Assembly (NCBI GenBank): GCA_903909435.1
Contig: CAIVVT010000295.1
Location: forward strand, 1 to 54,418
From: an uncultured Acidobacteriia bacterium
GTDB taxonomy: Bacteria; Acidobacteriota; Terriglobia; Bryobacterales; Bryobacteraceae
Direction: 5' to 3'
DNA length: 54,418 nucleotides
Shown: positions 1-7,497 of the stretch, in pieces
Layout: each line of letters starts with the position of its first letter
How positions within the stretch are numbered: position 1 is the stretch's first letter
Made by a program: the position numbers and the translations under genes
Notes under the pieces: model-generated
What the model was told of the DNA's origin: nothing
What the model saw: the letters and a program-made list of their open reading frames with translations, nothing else
Database searches by the model: none

Positions 1-178
1 CCAGGCGCGATTCGCCAGATGCGCCCTCGGGCAAGTTGATCGCTCTGTCGTTCAATCCTGCTGCAACCGAATGCGTATCCTTTACCGTCATTCCCGCGGC
101 CTCGACAACACCTCTGACTTGAGCTGGCGCCATCCAGCTAAGCATCTGGCTAAGCCTACGGAACGACTTTGCAGACAC
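1..178 (-). CDS. Unassigned protein, N-terminal 59 codons only (cut by window edge)
   Basis: An open frame runs from a GTG at 178 to the window edge without a stop. A good ribosome binding site (GGGAGG, 7 bases before the GTG) supports the start. The visible protein begins VSAKSFRRLSQMLSWMAP and is mildly basic then mixed, with no signal peptide or membrane segment. I recognise no family. It lies downstream of flgL on the same strand but 423 bp away, so membership of the flagellar operon is uncertain. The rest of the gene lies outside the window. Confidence 0.5.
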   Translation of the reverse strand, partial: MSAKSFRRLSQMLSWMAPAQVRGVVEAAGMTVKDTHSVAAGLNDRAINLPEGASGESRL

Positions 179-601
179 AGACGCGCCTCCCGTTAGCCAA
201 AGTCACCATGAGAAAATCGTACGGCTTCCACACCTACCACGTCCTCGAACTTGCTCTCTACCACTCACTTGGCAAGCTACCCGAACCGGAGTCCACCCAC
301 GATTTCTTCTGACGAGCCAAAAATATGGACTATAAATGCGATTCTGATTTCGCCAGCCAAGAACTGGATCAATCTGCCAAAGTGGCGATCATATTTTGAC
401 CGGCCAACCCCGCAAAGGCCACAGGCGGCCGGGTTCGGCGGGGTTCCCGTTATTCGCGGATACGTTCGAACCCGGCCTGACACCGTGACCAGCTCAACGC
501 CTGGCAGCGTGAACCCAGGGGGCTGGGTGAAAGCTGCATCTCAACGTCATTTCGCCTTGGAACTTCCGAATGACCGAAACCGCGCGTTTCTCCGTCGTAG
601 A
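179..601. other. Gene-free stretch downstream of flgL
   Basis: No convincing coding frame is visible on either strand. The short frames here (133 and 68 codons) have no ribosome binding site and a composition unlike the neighbours. Positions 301-415 are noticeably AT-richer and hold degenerate repeated motifs described separately. A short GAAAC/GTTTC hairpin near 579-593 lies just after the flgL stop but has no T-tract, so I do not call it a terminator. Confidence 0.5.
301..415. repeat. Degenerate repeated motifs, possibly a remnant IS21-type end
   Basis: Four related motifs follow one another: each begins GAT and most continue to a (C)GCCAA or GGCCAA core (about 301-320, 341-363, 368-387 and 387-407). 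IS21-family elements carry several such direct repeats at each terminus as IstA binding sites. No istA or istB fragment is visible beside them, so the reading as a relic insertion-sequence end is an inference from motif pattern alone. Confidence 0.25.
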
Positions 602-1549
602 TCATCCAAGCAAGTCGAACAACGATCCGCGCGGCATTTTTGCACGCATTGACAGTAGTGCTTGCTGCTGCGTCTGAGCGGTCTGTTCCACGGTTATCGC
701 CCGGGCCATGTCGGCGCTGGTCAAGTCCGACTGCTGCGTCTGAAGCGTCAGTTCTGATTTCGAAGCAAGGTCGAGGGCCGACGAGATCGTACTCTCGGCA
801 GTTCCATAGAAGGTCTGAACGCTGCCCAGATGGGTGGCTGACGTGGCCAGGTCGGCATTGGCCGTGTTGATTTCTCCGAGATTGCCCGCCAACAACCCCA
901 GTCGCAGATCTTCAAGCGACTGCAAGACGCTTTGTCCCGCTGCTGTGTTGTCGAAGATGTCCTTAGCAGTCATGGCGATGGGGAAGGTGTTCCCCATCGA
1001 GTCCAGACCCATTCGGGTAGCCTGCGGAATTGGCACAGTAGTCGAAGCGAACGGGGCTGTCGGCGGACTCGTGGCTGGTACCGAGGGCGGAACGATGGAG
1101 AAGTCGATGGAATAGGGAGCCGTAGTATCCGCGTCACCAGAAAAGAGGTAGCGCCCTGCGTTTACCGAAGCGCTGATTCCCGCCATTTGCATTTCGATGT
1201 CCTGAACTTGTGCCGCCAGGAGCGTAAGCGTTGAGGCGCCGGTGGTTGAACTTGCACCCTGAGCCCCGATCGAGCGTGCGCTGTCCATCAGGTTCGCAGC
1301 ACTCTCGAGGACAGCACTTGCCATGCCTACTTCCGAGTTCAACTTCGATAGATTGGCCCGGCTCTGCTGCACCCGCGACAAGTCCGTCAGGTTCTGCACG
1401 ATCGTCTGCACATCGGCGGGCGAGTCCGACGGTACCTGTACCCTTTTCCCACTCGCGACCTGACGCTGCGCATCGTTCATCGTCGCGTTCAGGTTGCGCA
1501 ACTGGGCGAGCATTTGCGCGTCTGTTGTATTCGTAATGTACAGATCCAT
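602..1549 (-). CDS. flgL: Flagellar hook-associated protein 3 (HAP3, FlgL)
   Basis: FlgL forms the second layer of the junction between hook and filament, outside the cell. The 315-residue protein has the flagellin-like N-terminal coiled coil (residues 1-130, with the conserved region around ASGKRVQVPSDSPADV) and a C-terminal helix (about 245-315, rich in Gln/Thr/Ala), separated by a variable middle. Length fits the family (about 300). The start ATG at 1549 has AGGA five bases upstream. It follows flgK by 38 bp on the same strand, the usual flgK-flgL order. A flagellin itself is unlikely because of the flgK neighbour and the short central domain. Confidence 0.93.
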   Translation of the reverse strand: MDLYITNTTDAQMLAQLRNLNATMNDAQRQVASGKRVQVPSDSPADVQTIVQNLTDLSRVQQSRANLSKLNSEVGMASAVLESAANLMDSARSIGAQGASSTTGASTLTLLAAQVQDIEMQMAGISASVNAGRYLFSGDADTTAPYSIDFSIVPPSVPATSPPTAPFASTTVPIPQATRMGLDSMGNTFPIAMTAKDIFDNTAAGQSVLQSLEDLRLGLLAGNLGEINTANADLATSATHLGSVQTFYGTAESTISSALDLASKSELTLQTQQSDLTSADMARAITVEQTAQTQQQALLSMRAKMPRGSLFDLLG

Positions 1550-1587
1550 GGCTTCCTGATCTCCTCAAGGCAACTCGCGCTAGCGTG

Positions 1588-2979
1588 CTACTGCAGCATC
1601 GCAATCAAGTCCTGAGTCAACTGGTTGATGACTTTGACGAACTGGGATGTCGCGTCGTAGCTGCGCTGAAACTCAAGCAGATTGATCGCCTCCTGGTCGA
1701 GGCTGACGCCCTGGAGATCGCTGCGTAACGATTGCGATTGGGCCGTCAGGCTCTCTGCCGTGGTCTGATCATTCTTCGCATTGGATAAGCTCTGCCCGAG
1801 CTGCGCCGCGAGATTCCCGTAGAACTGTGTGAGAGTGGCTCCGCCCACAAGGGCAGCATTCTGGATGTTCGCTACTTGGACCGCGAGAGCGTTCCCACCT
1901 GGGGCCGAAGGATCCGCCAGCGCCAGTTCGGAAGGTTGAAGCGGATTCACAGATATTGTCTTCGCAGCGTGCGGGGCAGGATAGGCTGTAACAGCTGGCG
2001 GAGCTGGGATAGTCGCCGCTGTGTAGCTGAAGAGACCTTCAACAGGGGCGTTGCCCGTCTGGTCAACTCCTGCCTGTAACGTGCTGTTGACCCTATCGGC
2101 AAAGCCTTGTGCCATCAGGTTCAGATTCGTTTCCAGGGTGGGCTCGACGTTGTTCGCCTGATCCAGCAACGCAACGAGGCTGCCCGACCGCAGCGATGTG
2201 GACGCGTCGTTGCCTTGCGCATCCTGCAATACCCCTGAACCAAAAACGTATTTCAGAGGCATGGATTTGTCTCCGTTTACCAGCAGGGCCTGTCCCGCGT
2301 AAACCATGACCGTTCCGTTGTCTTGCTTGAGGGTCGTGAGGTCGGCGTATTGCGACAGTTGCTCCAGTGACTGAGCTAGTTGGGCGTTTAGCCCCGGGTC
2401 TGACGCTGCGTTGAAATTCTGTTCGTACTGTTTATTGATCGAGACAATCCTCGCGGCAAGGGTAGTGACCTGGTTCACCTGATCCGCAAGATCCTGCTGC
2501 GTGCCTAGCTTGGCCTGGTCCAGTGTTTCGGAAGCCTGGTGGAAGCTCTGAACCACCTGCTGGGCCTGGTCCAGGGCTAGCTGTCGGGATGTTGTATCAT
2601 TTGGCGCTGTGGCCAGGCTCGAAAATGCCCTGAAGAACGAATCAAGAGCCGTAGAAATGCCGGAAGCGCCATCTATCGGGAGTATCGGTTCCAAACGGGT
2701 GAGATCTTTCGCCCGCTGGGTTGCTTCGCCTTGCCGGCTTACGCTTTGCTGCACACTTCGCTCCGCATATTGGTCACGTGAATCCACCGTCCCCGCGTAA
2801 CCAACTCCGCCTCCAACAGAAGAATAGGAGTCGTAGCTCTCGGCCTGCAGAACAACCTGTTGCCTGGCATAGCCTGGAGTTGACGAATTCGTAACGTTAG
2901 TGCTGACGAGGTTAATGGCATGTTGGAAGGCATCCAGCGAGTTTGCCGCGATGCTCAGTCCCGTGAATAGGCTGCCCAT
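1588..2979 (-). CDS. flgK: Flagellar hook-associated protein 1 (HAP1, FlgK)
   Basis: FlgK is the first hook-filament junction protein, exported through the flagellar type III apparatus. The 463-residue sequence starts with the rod/hook N-terminal motif (SIAANSLDAFQHAINLVSTN, followed by NSSTPGYARQ, residues 8-40) and ends with the FlgK C-terminal signature (INLLEFQRSYDATSQFVKVINQ, residues about 433-455 read in two parts). The central domain is shorter than in enteric FlgK (about 547 residues). AGAGG lies eight bases before the ATG at 2979. The upstream gene stops only 3 bp away, implying co-transcription. Confidence 0.95.
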   Translation of the reverse strand: MGSLFTGLSIAANSLDAFQHAINLVSTNVTNSSTPGYARQQVVLQAESYDSYSSVGGGVGYAGTVDSRDQYAERSVQQSVSRQGEATQRAKDLTRLEPILPIDGASGISTALDSFFRAFSSLATAPNDTTSRQLALDQAQQVVQSFHQASETLDQAKLGTQQDLADQVNQVTTLAARIVSINKQYEQNFNAASDPGLNAQLAQSLEQLSQYADLTTLKQDNGTVMVYAGQALLVNGDKSMPLKYVFGSGVLQDAQGNDASTSLRSGSLVALLDQANNVEPTLETNLNLMAQGFADRVNSTLQAGVDQTGNAPVEGLFSYTAATIPAPPAVTAYPAPHAAKTISVNPLQPSELALADPSAPGGNALAVQVANIQNAALVGGATLTQFYGNLAAQLGQSLSNAKNDQTTAESLTAQSQSLRSDLQGVSLDQEAINLLEFQRSYDATSQFVKVINQLTQDLIAMLQ

Positions 2980-2982
2980 GTC

Positions 2983-3408
2983 TCAACCTCTCGCTTCAAG
3001 CGTGCGCGAACGGGCGGGTGGTTCTGGCAGATGGCGACTCCCGCCAGACGCGTCATACACCGCCGTCTCGCCTTGGCGGGCGCGGTTCAAGCCGGAGTGG
3101 AACTCCTTCGCGGCGGCATAGAGGATACCCACCCGTCCAACGGCGCAGTGGACTTGCCACATGCGATGCCTCAATTCGGCTGCAACCCAGGTTCCACGTT
3201 CCAACCCGGCCAGCGCTGCTTTCAATGACTCCACAGTGGCGGCAGCCGTCGCTAAAGACGCAAATGCGAGGGTCCGGCGATCCGTTCTCAGATTGCGCAA
3301 ATTGAGTTCCGCATCCAAGAGTGAAACAAGCGCTGCCTCGATACCCTCAGCCAGCGATGGCTGCCGCTGTTGGTGGAGTTTCTCCACTGAACGGCCCTTT
3401 TGTAACAT
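2983..3408 (-). CDS. Probable FlgN-like flagellar export chaperone
   Basis: The protein is about 141 residues, largely helical, with a leucine/alanine-rich stretch (residues 18-75) of the sort seen in FlgN, the cytosolic chaperone for FlgK and FlgL. I see no diagnostic motif: the assignment rests on size, predicted helix content and its place between flgM and flgK, where flgN normally sits. The ATG at 3408 has GAGGAG five to six bases upstream; an in-frame TTG directly before it is less likely. The stop is 3 bp before flgK. The last 30 residues are Pro/Arg-rich and unlike FlgN. Confidence 0.55.
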   Translation of the reverse strand: MLQKGRSVEKLHQQRQPSLAEGIEAALVSLLDAELNLRNLRTDRRTLAFASLATAAATVESLKAALAGLERGTWVAAELRHRMWQVHCAVGRVGILYAAAKEFHSGLNRARQGETAVYDASGGSRHLPEPPARSRTLEARG

Positions 3409-3588
3409 CAATTCTCCTCATCAGCTTGGGGCACCAGGGCGGGTTCCGAGTCCACGGGAGAATACCAGCCTCTTCGATCAAACTCCCCAATCATGGCAAC
3501 ACCGGCTGTCCACCCGACTTGCGCGGTTTCTCGCGGCGTGTGACTGCCGGGCAAAGATCATCTGGTAAATCTGCGAACTTCGAGAGGA

Positions 3589-3912
3589 CTAGGGCAAGTC
3601 GGTACTGGAGTGCATGTCGCGAATCATCGAATCGGCTACCGTGCCAGGATCAGGCTCGTACTTGCCACTCTGCACCAGTTTGGTCAGGTGTTCGATTCTG
3701 GCTGAGCGCTCGGCTGAGTCGTAACGGTCTGTCGCGATGCTGCCATCACTGAGATGACCGGCAACGCTGGAAAGGTGGACCTCGTCCTGGTTAGCACCTA
3801 CCTGATGCTGTTTGACCGCGACGGCGTCTTGCTCGTTCGCCGATCGGGCTTTTTGACTTTCGCTTGTTGCGGATGAATTGATGCCGGAAAGGTCATTGTT
3901 GTCGATACGCAT
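3589..3912 (-). CDS. flgM: Negative regulator of flagellin synthesis FlgM (anti-sigma-28)
   Basis: FlgM binds sigma-28 (FliA) and is exported once the hook is complete, releasing late flagellar transcription. The 107-residue protein begins MRIDNNDLSGIN, has an unstructured Ser/Asn/Gln-rich N-terminal half, and ends with the FlgM signature: RSARIEHLTKLVQSGKYEPD followed by PGTVADSMIRDM (residues about 66-101). The start is the ATG at 3912; a longer frame exists to 4038 but would read through the promoter described next. No strong ribosome binding site lies next to this ATG. An AGGAGG occurs 36 bp upstream, close to the predicted transcript end. Confidence 0.85.
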   Translation of the reverse strand: MRIDNNDLSGINSSATSESQKARSANEQDAVAVKQHQVGANQDEVHLSSVAGHLSDGSIATDRYDSAERSARIEHLTKLVQSGKYEPDPGTVADSMIRDMHSSTDLP

Positions 3913-3961
3913 AGAAGTTGTCCCGGCGTGTCTTGCGCTTAACTCGGGCCTCCTAAGAAGT

Positions 3962-3990
3962 CTATCGGCACTAATTCCCAGTACCTTTAG
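3962..3990 (-). promoter_or_regulatory. Sigma-28 (FliA/SigD) type promoter of flgM
   Basis: On the minus strand CTAAA (3986-3990) is followed after 16 bases by GCCGATAG (3962-3969). This fits the flagellar sigma-28 consensus (TAAA, 15-16 bases, GCCGATAA/T) with one mismatch in the -10 element. The predicted transcript start lies around 3955, giving a leader of about 43 nt for flgM. Placement directly before flgM, a classic class 3 gene, supports the call. Confidence 0.7.
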
Positions 3991-4093
3991 AGCATGTCGA
4001 ACAAATCGGCCACTTTCGCCCAGCCAGACCATCTTCATGGCTCACTGCACTCGCAGAAGCGCACCGTCCAGTCAGATTCAGGATACGGCACGC

Positions 4094-4450
4094 TCACACG
4101 TTGATGTGAAGCAGAAGACTCCGCCACCAACTCCTGGAAGTTCTGCGCGCCGCCGCGGCCCCCTCCCTCCCTGGGCCCGAGCGCTGCGAAACAGAACGAT
4201 AGTCCGCAAGCAGCAGATCTGCGCTACAGCCAACCGACTCAGAGTATTGCCGGATGTAATTGACGTCGAAAATACCGCCTGGCAGGAGGTGGTAGGCGCG
4301 TTCTTCAATTGCTTCCAGAAAGTAACGGCTGATCTTGGTGCGTTCACAGATGGAATCGATGCTCACGCCCGACCGAAGGCGATGAGCCTTAGCGCTAACA
4401 GGAATGTCAGGGTATGATTGGCGCTTCGATGCTATTTGCGGGGTAGCCAC
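4094..4450 (-). CDS. Small RodZ-like HTH protein (HTH_25 type), no membrane segment
   Basis: The 118-residue protein has one recognisable domain at residues 25-85: LRSGVSIDSICERTKISRYF, then LEAIEERAYHLLPGGIFDVN, then YIRQYSESVGC. This is the Cro/CI-like HTH found at the N-terminus of RodZ, with the conserved FxxxYIRxY stretch. RodZ normally continues into a membrane helix and periplasmic domain; here the chain stops after a short basic tail, so it is a cytosolic stand-alone version. The GTG start at 4450 has AGGAGG six bases upstream. It lies upstream of the flgM promoter on the same strand. It may act as a DNA- or MreB-binding adaptor; the function is not shown. Confidence 0.65.
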   Translation of the reverse strand: MATPQIASKRQSYPDIPVSAKAHRLRSGVSIDSICERTKISRYFLEAIEERAYHLLPGGIFDVNYIRQYSESVGCSADLLLADYRSVSQRSGPGREGAAAARRTSRSWWRSLLLHINV

Positions 4451-4631
4451 GGCGACCTCCTAAAAAGACGAGCATAGCACCCGCAAACCAGAAAAGTAGA
4501 TCGACCTCCTCTGGGACACCGAGTCCGCGGCCAGAATGCACTAGGACAGAACAAAACCCGAAAGGAATGATTCGAATCAACTCGTTAGCCAGTTTTCCAG
4601 GATTCCCGTGATGGCCAATCCCGGCAAGTTG

Positions 4632-5249
4632 TCACTCCTCTTGCCGACCGCTGACAGCCTTCGGCTTCAACTCCCTAGACTTGGTATAGTCCCCCGCTAA
4701 CTGTCGTCCGATGCGTTCGGCCACGTCAGAGGCAGCACTCCGGAACTTGGCGCCCTGACTTTCCTGGCTGGTTGACCAAATAACGTCGCCTTCCCGGCTG
4801 ACTAGACGCACCGAAGCAGACGCCTCATGCCTACGCTCCTGTCTGTGTACCGATTCGTTGTCGCCAAGTGAGACGCCGGCAGACAACCTCGCACTATTCT
4901 TGCTCGTCCCGGAACCACTCCCCAATGAGGGCGATAACCTCGCGGTGATGCCGTCGGAACTCTGGAAGGTCTCGGTGTAGACCAGGTCTTCGGCACTACC
5001 CCGCAGGAGGGTGTCCGCGCGCTCAGGGTTCTCCGTCAGGACAAAGAGCTTCGTGCGCTCGATCGCCGCAATCACCATGTCGCGAATCTGATCCGCGCCG
5101 ACCCCTCCGGAGAACTTCTCGACGTACACCCGTTTGACTGCCGCAATTTGCTCGAGAGAGATTAACGCACCGGCCGGCGGACTCGGTGCCTGCGCTGCCG
5201 CTAGTGCCGCCGCGAACAGCGCAGAGGGTGTCAGAATTCGCCGCAGCAC
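4632..5249 (-). CDS. Unassigned exported protein
   Basis: The 205-residue protein starts with a signal peptide (MLRRILTPSALFAAALAAAQA, residues 1-20 roughly). The mature part has an alternating strand/helix pattern (VKRVYVEKF..., IRDMVIAAIERTKLFVLTE, ADTLLRGSAEDLVYTE) reminiscent of the CsgG/TolB-N or LptE-like fold seen in many acidobacterial envelope proteins, but I find no signature that fixes a family. The GTG start at 5249 directly abuts the stop of the upstream gene at 5250, so the two are translated as a pair. Confidence 0.6.
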   Translation of the reverse strand: MLRRILTPSALFAAALAAAQAPSPPAGALISLEQIAAVKRVYVEKFSGGVGADQIRDMVIAAIERTKLFVLTENPERADTLLRGSAEDLVYTETFQSSDGITARLSPSLGSGSGTSKNSARLSAGVSLGDNESVHRQERRHEASASVRLVSREGDVIWSTSQESQGAKFRSAASDVAERIGRQLAGDYTKSRELKPKAVSGRQEE

Positions 5250-5705
5250 CTACTTCCCTGCCTTTCTCGATTCGTCATCCTGGTACGTGATCTTACGCCC
5301 GGTGCGAGCCTCAATGCTAACCAGGAGCCCTCGCAGGTCGGCCTTATCAACCCTGAAGAGGAGTGCTTGTTGCTGCCCGCCTTCCAACTCGAAGCCAATG
5401 GTCACGAAATGATCCCGCTTTTTCAGCAGTACGAGGAGCGGCGACAGCAGGATGGCCTCCCAGACGCGGCGATTCACCTGCTGCCCATACTCAAGCTGGT
5501 TAATCCGGTCATAAGGCACGCGGATCATGCTTTTCCGCGTGTTGAATACTAGCGATTCAGGATCGGTGGTTATCAGCCAGCCCATGGTTCTAGGGCTCAG
5601 TGTGATGAGTGTGCCCCCGAGGTATTCTACGGCGCTGCCAGGACGTGCCGCCTCTGCGGCACCGGGAAGCAACACCGACATCAAGATAAGCGGGGCAATT
5701 CGCAT
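5250..5705 (-). CDS. Unassigned exported protein, partner of the downstream gene
   Basis: The 151-residue protein has a signal peptide (residues 1-19, ending AAEA). The next stretch (VEYLGGTLITLSP, then ESLVFNTRKSMIRVPYDRIN) looks like a PH-like or SH3-like small beta barrel, and a hydrophobic segment at 83-94 (EAILLSPLLVLL) could be a membrane contact. I do not recognise the family. Its stop is adjacent to the start of the next exported gene, suggesting a two-gene operon with a joint role at the envelope. The start is 118 bp from a divergently oriented tRNA gene. Confidence 0.6.
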   Translation of the reverse strand: MRIAPLILMSVLLPGAAEAARPGSAVEYLGGTLITLSPRTMGWLITTDPESLVFNTRKSMIRVPYDRINQLEYGQQVNRRVWEAILLSPLLVLLKKRDHFVTIGFELEGGQQQALLFRVDKADLRGLLVSIEARTGRKITYQDDESRKAGK

Positions 5706-5823
5706 GGAACCGCGCTGGTTCTCCAGTCTAAGGAGTGCGTTCCGCGCATCTTTCTCTCATGAATCAGGCTGAGTCCCCCGCGCGCAGCGATTAGCGAATC
5801 TGGTATCTTAGGTGAAGGGAATT

Positions 5824-5899
5824 GGCCAGGTAGCTCAGTTGGTAGAGCGCGGCCCTGAAAAGGCCGGCGTCGGCGGTTCAAGTCCGTCCCTGGCCACCA
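5824..5899 (+). tRNA. tRNA-Phe (anticodon GAA), CCA encoded
   Basis: A full cloverleaf is visible: acceptor stem GGCCAGG (5824-5830) with CCTGGCC (5889-5895), D arm around GCTCAGTTGGTAGAGC, anticodon stem CGGCC/GGCCG closing the loop CTGAAAA (anticodon GAA), and T arm GGCGG-TTCAAGT-CCGTC. The discriminator A at 5896 is followed by an encoded CCA (5897-5899). The gene is intact, and I see no integrase or attachment duplication beside it. Confidence 0.96.
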
Positions 5900-6019
5900 T
5901 TTCCTCAGCCGAACGGCTCTACGTTAACTCCACGCCACCTCCGGGAGACATGGGCTCTACGTGCTTCTTTCCAGCCGAACAAACAGCATCTCAAAGTGCA
6001 GTATGTGGTTGGGTCCATG

Positions 6020-6062
6020 ACGCAAGAAATCCGGCGAAAGGCTGTAGTGCCCTTCGCCGGAA
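6020..6062 (-). terminator. Rho-independent terminator after the subtilase gene
   Basis: CCGGCGAAAGG (6031-6041) pairs with CCCTTCGCCGG (6050-6060), 10 of 11 positions, around an 8-base loop. Read on the minus strand the hairpin is followed by ATTTCTTG. It lies 30 bp after the stop of the subtilase gene and is the natural 3' end of the long minus-strand operon beginning near 17.1 kb. Confidence 0.7.
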
Positions 6063-6090
6063 TTCCGCAGACGATCAACCCAGACTCAGC

Positions 6091-7488
6091 CTAATTGAGG
6101 GTCTTCAAAGCAGTCTTTGCGTTAACGACTCTGGTTCCATCATAAGGGAAAAAGACCGGAGTACCTGTTTGCGTTAGCGCGTTCACGAAGTCGTTCAAAT
6201 TATCCTGCGTGGTGGACTTGCCAGACTCCACGATGGCCGCAACTCCAGACGCGACGGCCGTTGCAAAGGAGGTCCCGGACGCTACGGCGTAGTGGTTGCC
6301 TGGGTATGCGGCAATCAGATTCTCGCCGGGGGCATAAACATCGACGCTGGGCTGGCCGTAGCCGCTGAAGCCGCTGCGGAACAGGCCGAATAGCGAATCC
6401 ACCGACCCCACACCAAGTACGTTTTGCAGGGACCCTCCGTAAGCCGCCGGATAGACGACCTTGTTGGAGCTTGAGTTTGCTGTGGAGGCAACGCACACTA
6501 CGCCTTGCGAGCTAGCGTAGTTGATCGCATTGGTCAGTGCGTCGGAGGGCGTGTCGAGGCTGAAGCTCATGTTGATGACTTTCGCGCCGCTGTTCACTGC
6601 GTAGTAGATCGCCGCAAGGACATCGCTGAGGTTCGAGGAGCCGTCGGCATTAAATGCGCGGATCGGGAGGATCTTGGCGCCGGGCGCCGTTGCGCTGATC
6701 AGACTGGCAACCATTGTCCCATGACCGAGGTCGCCGGGGAGTTGTTTACCCTGCAAGCCCGTGGCGCTGTTGCCGTCGAGAATGATCACCGTACTTTGGT
6801 CCAGGATAATCACTGTACTTTGGTCCAGAATAATGACTGTGCTTTGGTCCAGGATGATCACGGTGCTCTGATCGAGCAGTGGATCCGCCAGGATGGAGAG
6901 GACATTGCCACCGCAGTTTGCGCTGCCAACACAATCCACAGCCGGCAACAGTTTGCCCGCGAGGGCCGGGTGCGTCGGATCAACGGCAGTATCGATTACC
7001 GCAACGGTCACACCCGCGCCCTTCTTGCCGTAGGAACTGTTCACGACATTGAAGGCCGATTGGGTAAGATACGAATTCGTCTTTTGCTGGGCGTTCTGCA
7101 ACGAAAGCAACCACGCCTGCAAACTAGTAATCCCCTTACTAAAGGTCGGGACTTGAGCGGGCACGCCTGGAAGGTGTGTATCCGGCCACAAGCTAAAGCC
7201 GCTGGCGACTTGCGCCATCGGACTTACCAGGTTGGATGAGGCCGACGCACCTGTGACCGAAACGACTCCGACTGTGCGAGTAGGACTGGTGAAAAGCAGG
7301 CGCTGCAGGGTGAAGTTCTGATTAGAAGTCACCACCGCTTGCAGACTGTCACTATTACCATTAACCTCCAGGATATAGTCGGTCCCAGCCAGTGCCGGCC
7401 AACTGATTAGAGCTAGAAAGCTTACAAGACCCGCTAACCGGGTCATCCAGCTTCCTTTCGTAGTTTTTTCCGATTTCCGCCGCAACAT
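6091..7488 (-). CDS. Secreted subtilisin-like serine protease (S8) with an octapeptide repeat insert
   Basis: A 465-residue extracellular protease. Residues 1-35 carry a basic N-terminus and hydrophobic signal (ending SWPALA). The catalytic triad is intact: Asp166 (VAVIDTAVD), His256 (GDLGHGTMVAS) and Ser407 (ASGTSFATA), with oxyanion Asn expected near VCVASTANSS (331-340). Residues about 36-150 form a pro-region-like segment. Between Asp and His sits a run of four QSTVIILD units (206-238), unusual for the family. AGGGGA lies before the ATG at 7488, and the upstream zinc-motif gene stops 9 bp away. It is the last gene of the importer/ECF/CHAT operon, so peptide release outside and peptide import inside may be linked (inference). 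Confidence 0.9.
   Translation of the reverse strand: MLRRKSEKTTKGSWMTRLAGLVSFLALISWPALAGTDYILEVNGNSDSLQAVVTSNQNFTLQRLLFTSPTRTVGVVSVTGASASSNLVSPMAQVASGFSLWPDTHLPGVPAQVPTFSKGITSLQAWLLSLQNAQQKTNSYLTQSAFNVVNSSYGKKGAGVTVAVIDTAVDPTHPALAGKLLPAVDCVGSANCGGNVLSILADPLLDQSTVIILDQSTVIILDQSTVIILDQSTVIILDGNSATGLQGKQLPGDLGHGTMVASLISATAPGAKILPIRAFNADGSSNLSDVLAAIYYAVNSGAKVINMSFSLDTPSDALTNAINYASSQGVVCVASTANSSSNKVVYPAAYGGSLQNVLGVGSVDSLFGLFRSGFSGYGQPSVDVYAPGENLIAAYPGNHYAVASGTSFATAVASGVAAIVESGKSTTQDNLNDFVNALTQTGTPVFFPYDGTRVVNAKTALKTLN
6778..6873 (-). repeat. Four 24-bp in-frame repeats coding QSTVIILD
   Basis: Units start at about 6791, 6815 and 6839 on the plus strand, with partial units on both flanks. They differ mainly at synonymous positions (for example ATA/ATG/ATC exchanges), so the amino-acid sequence is held while the DNA drifts. 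They lie in the loop between the Asp and His boxes of the subtilase. Confidence 0.85.
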
Positions 7489-7497
7489 AATAGTCCC

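Noticed and set aside
251..652. 133-codon plus-strand frame at the left end
   Set aside because: No ribosome binding site, overlaps the flgL end, and contains the AT-rich repeated motifs; the composition looks non-coding.
5824..6090. tRNA-Phe as an integration site of a genomic island
   Set aside because: The tRNA 3' end is not duplicated nearby and no integrase gene is present; the adjacent operon reads as chromosomal.
6778..6873. Regular 24-bp repeats as a CRISPR array
   Set aside because: Units are directly adjacent without spacers, stay in frame inside a protease gene and code the same octapeptide.
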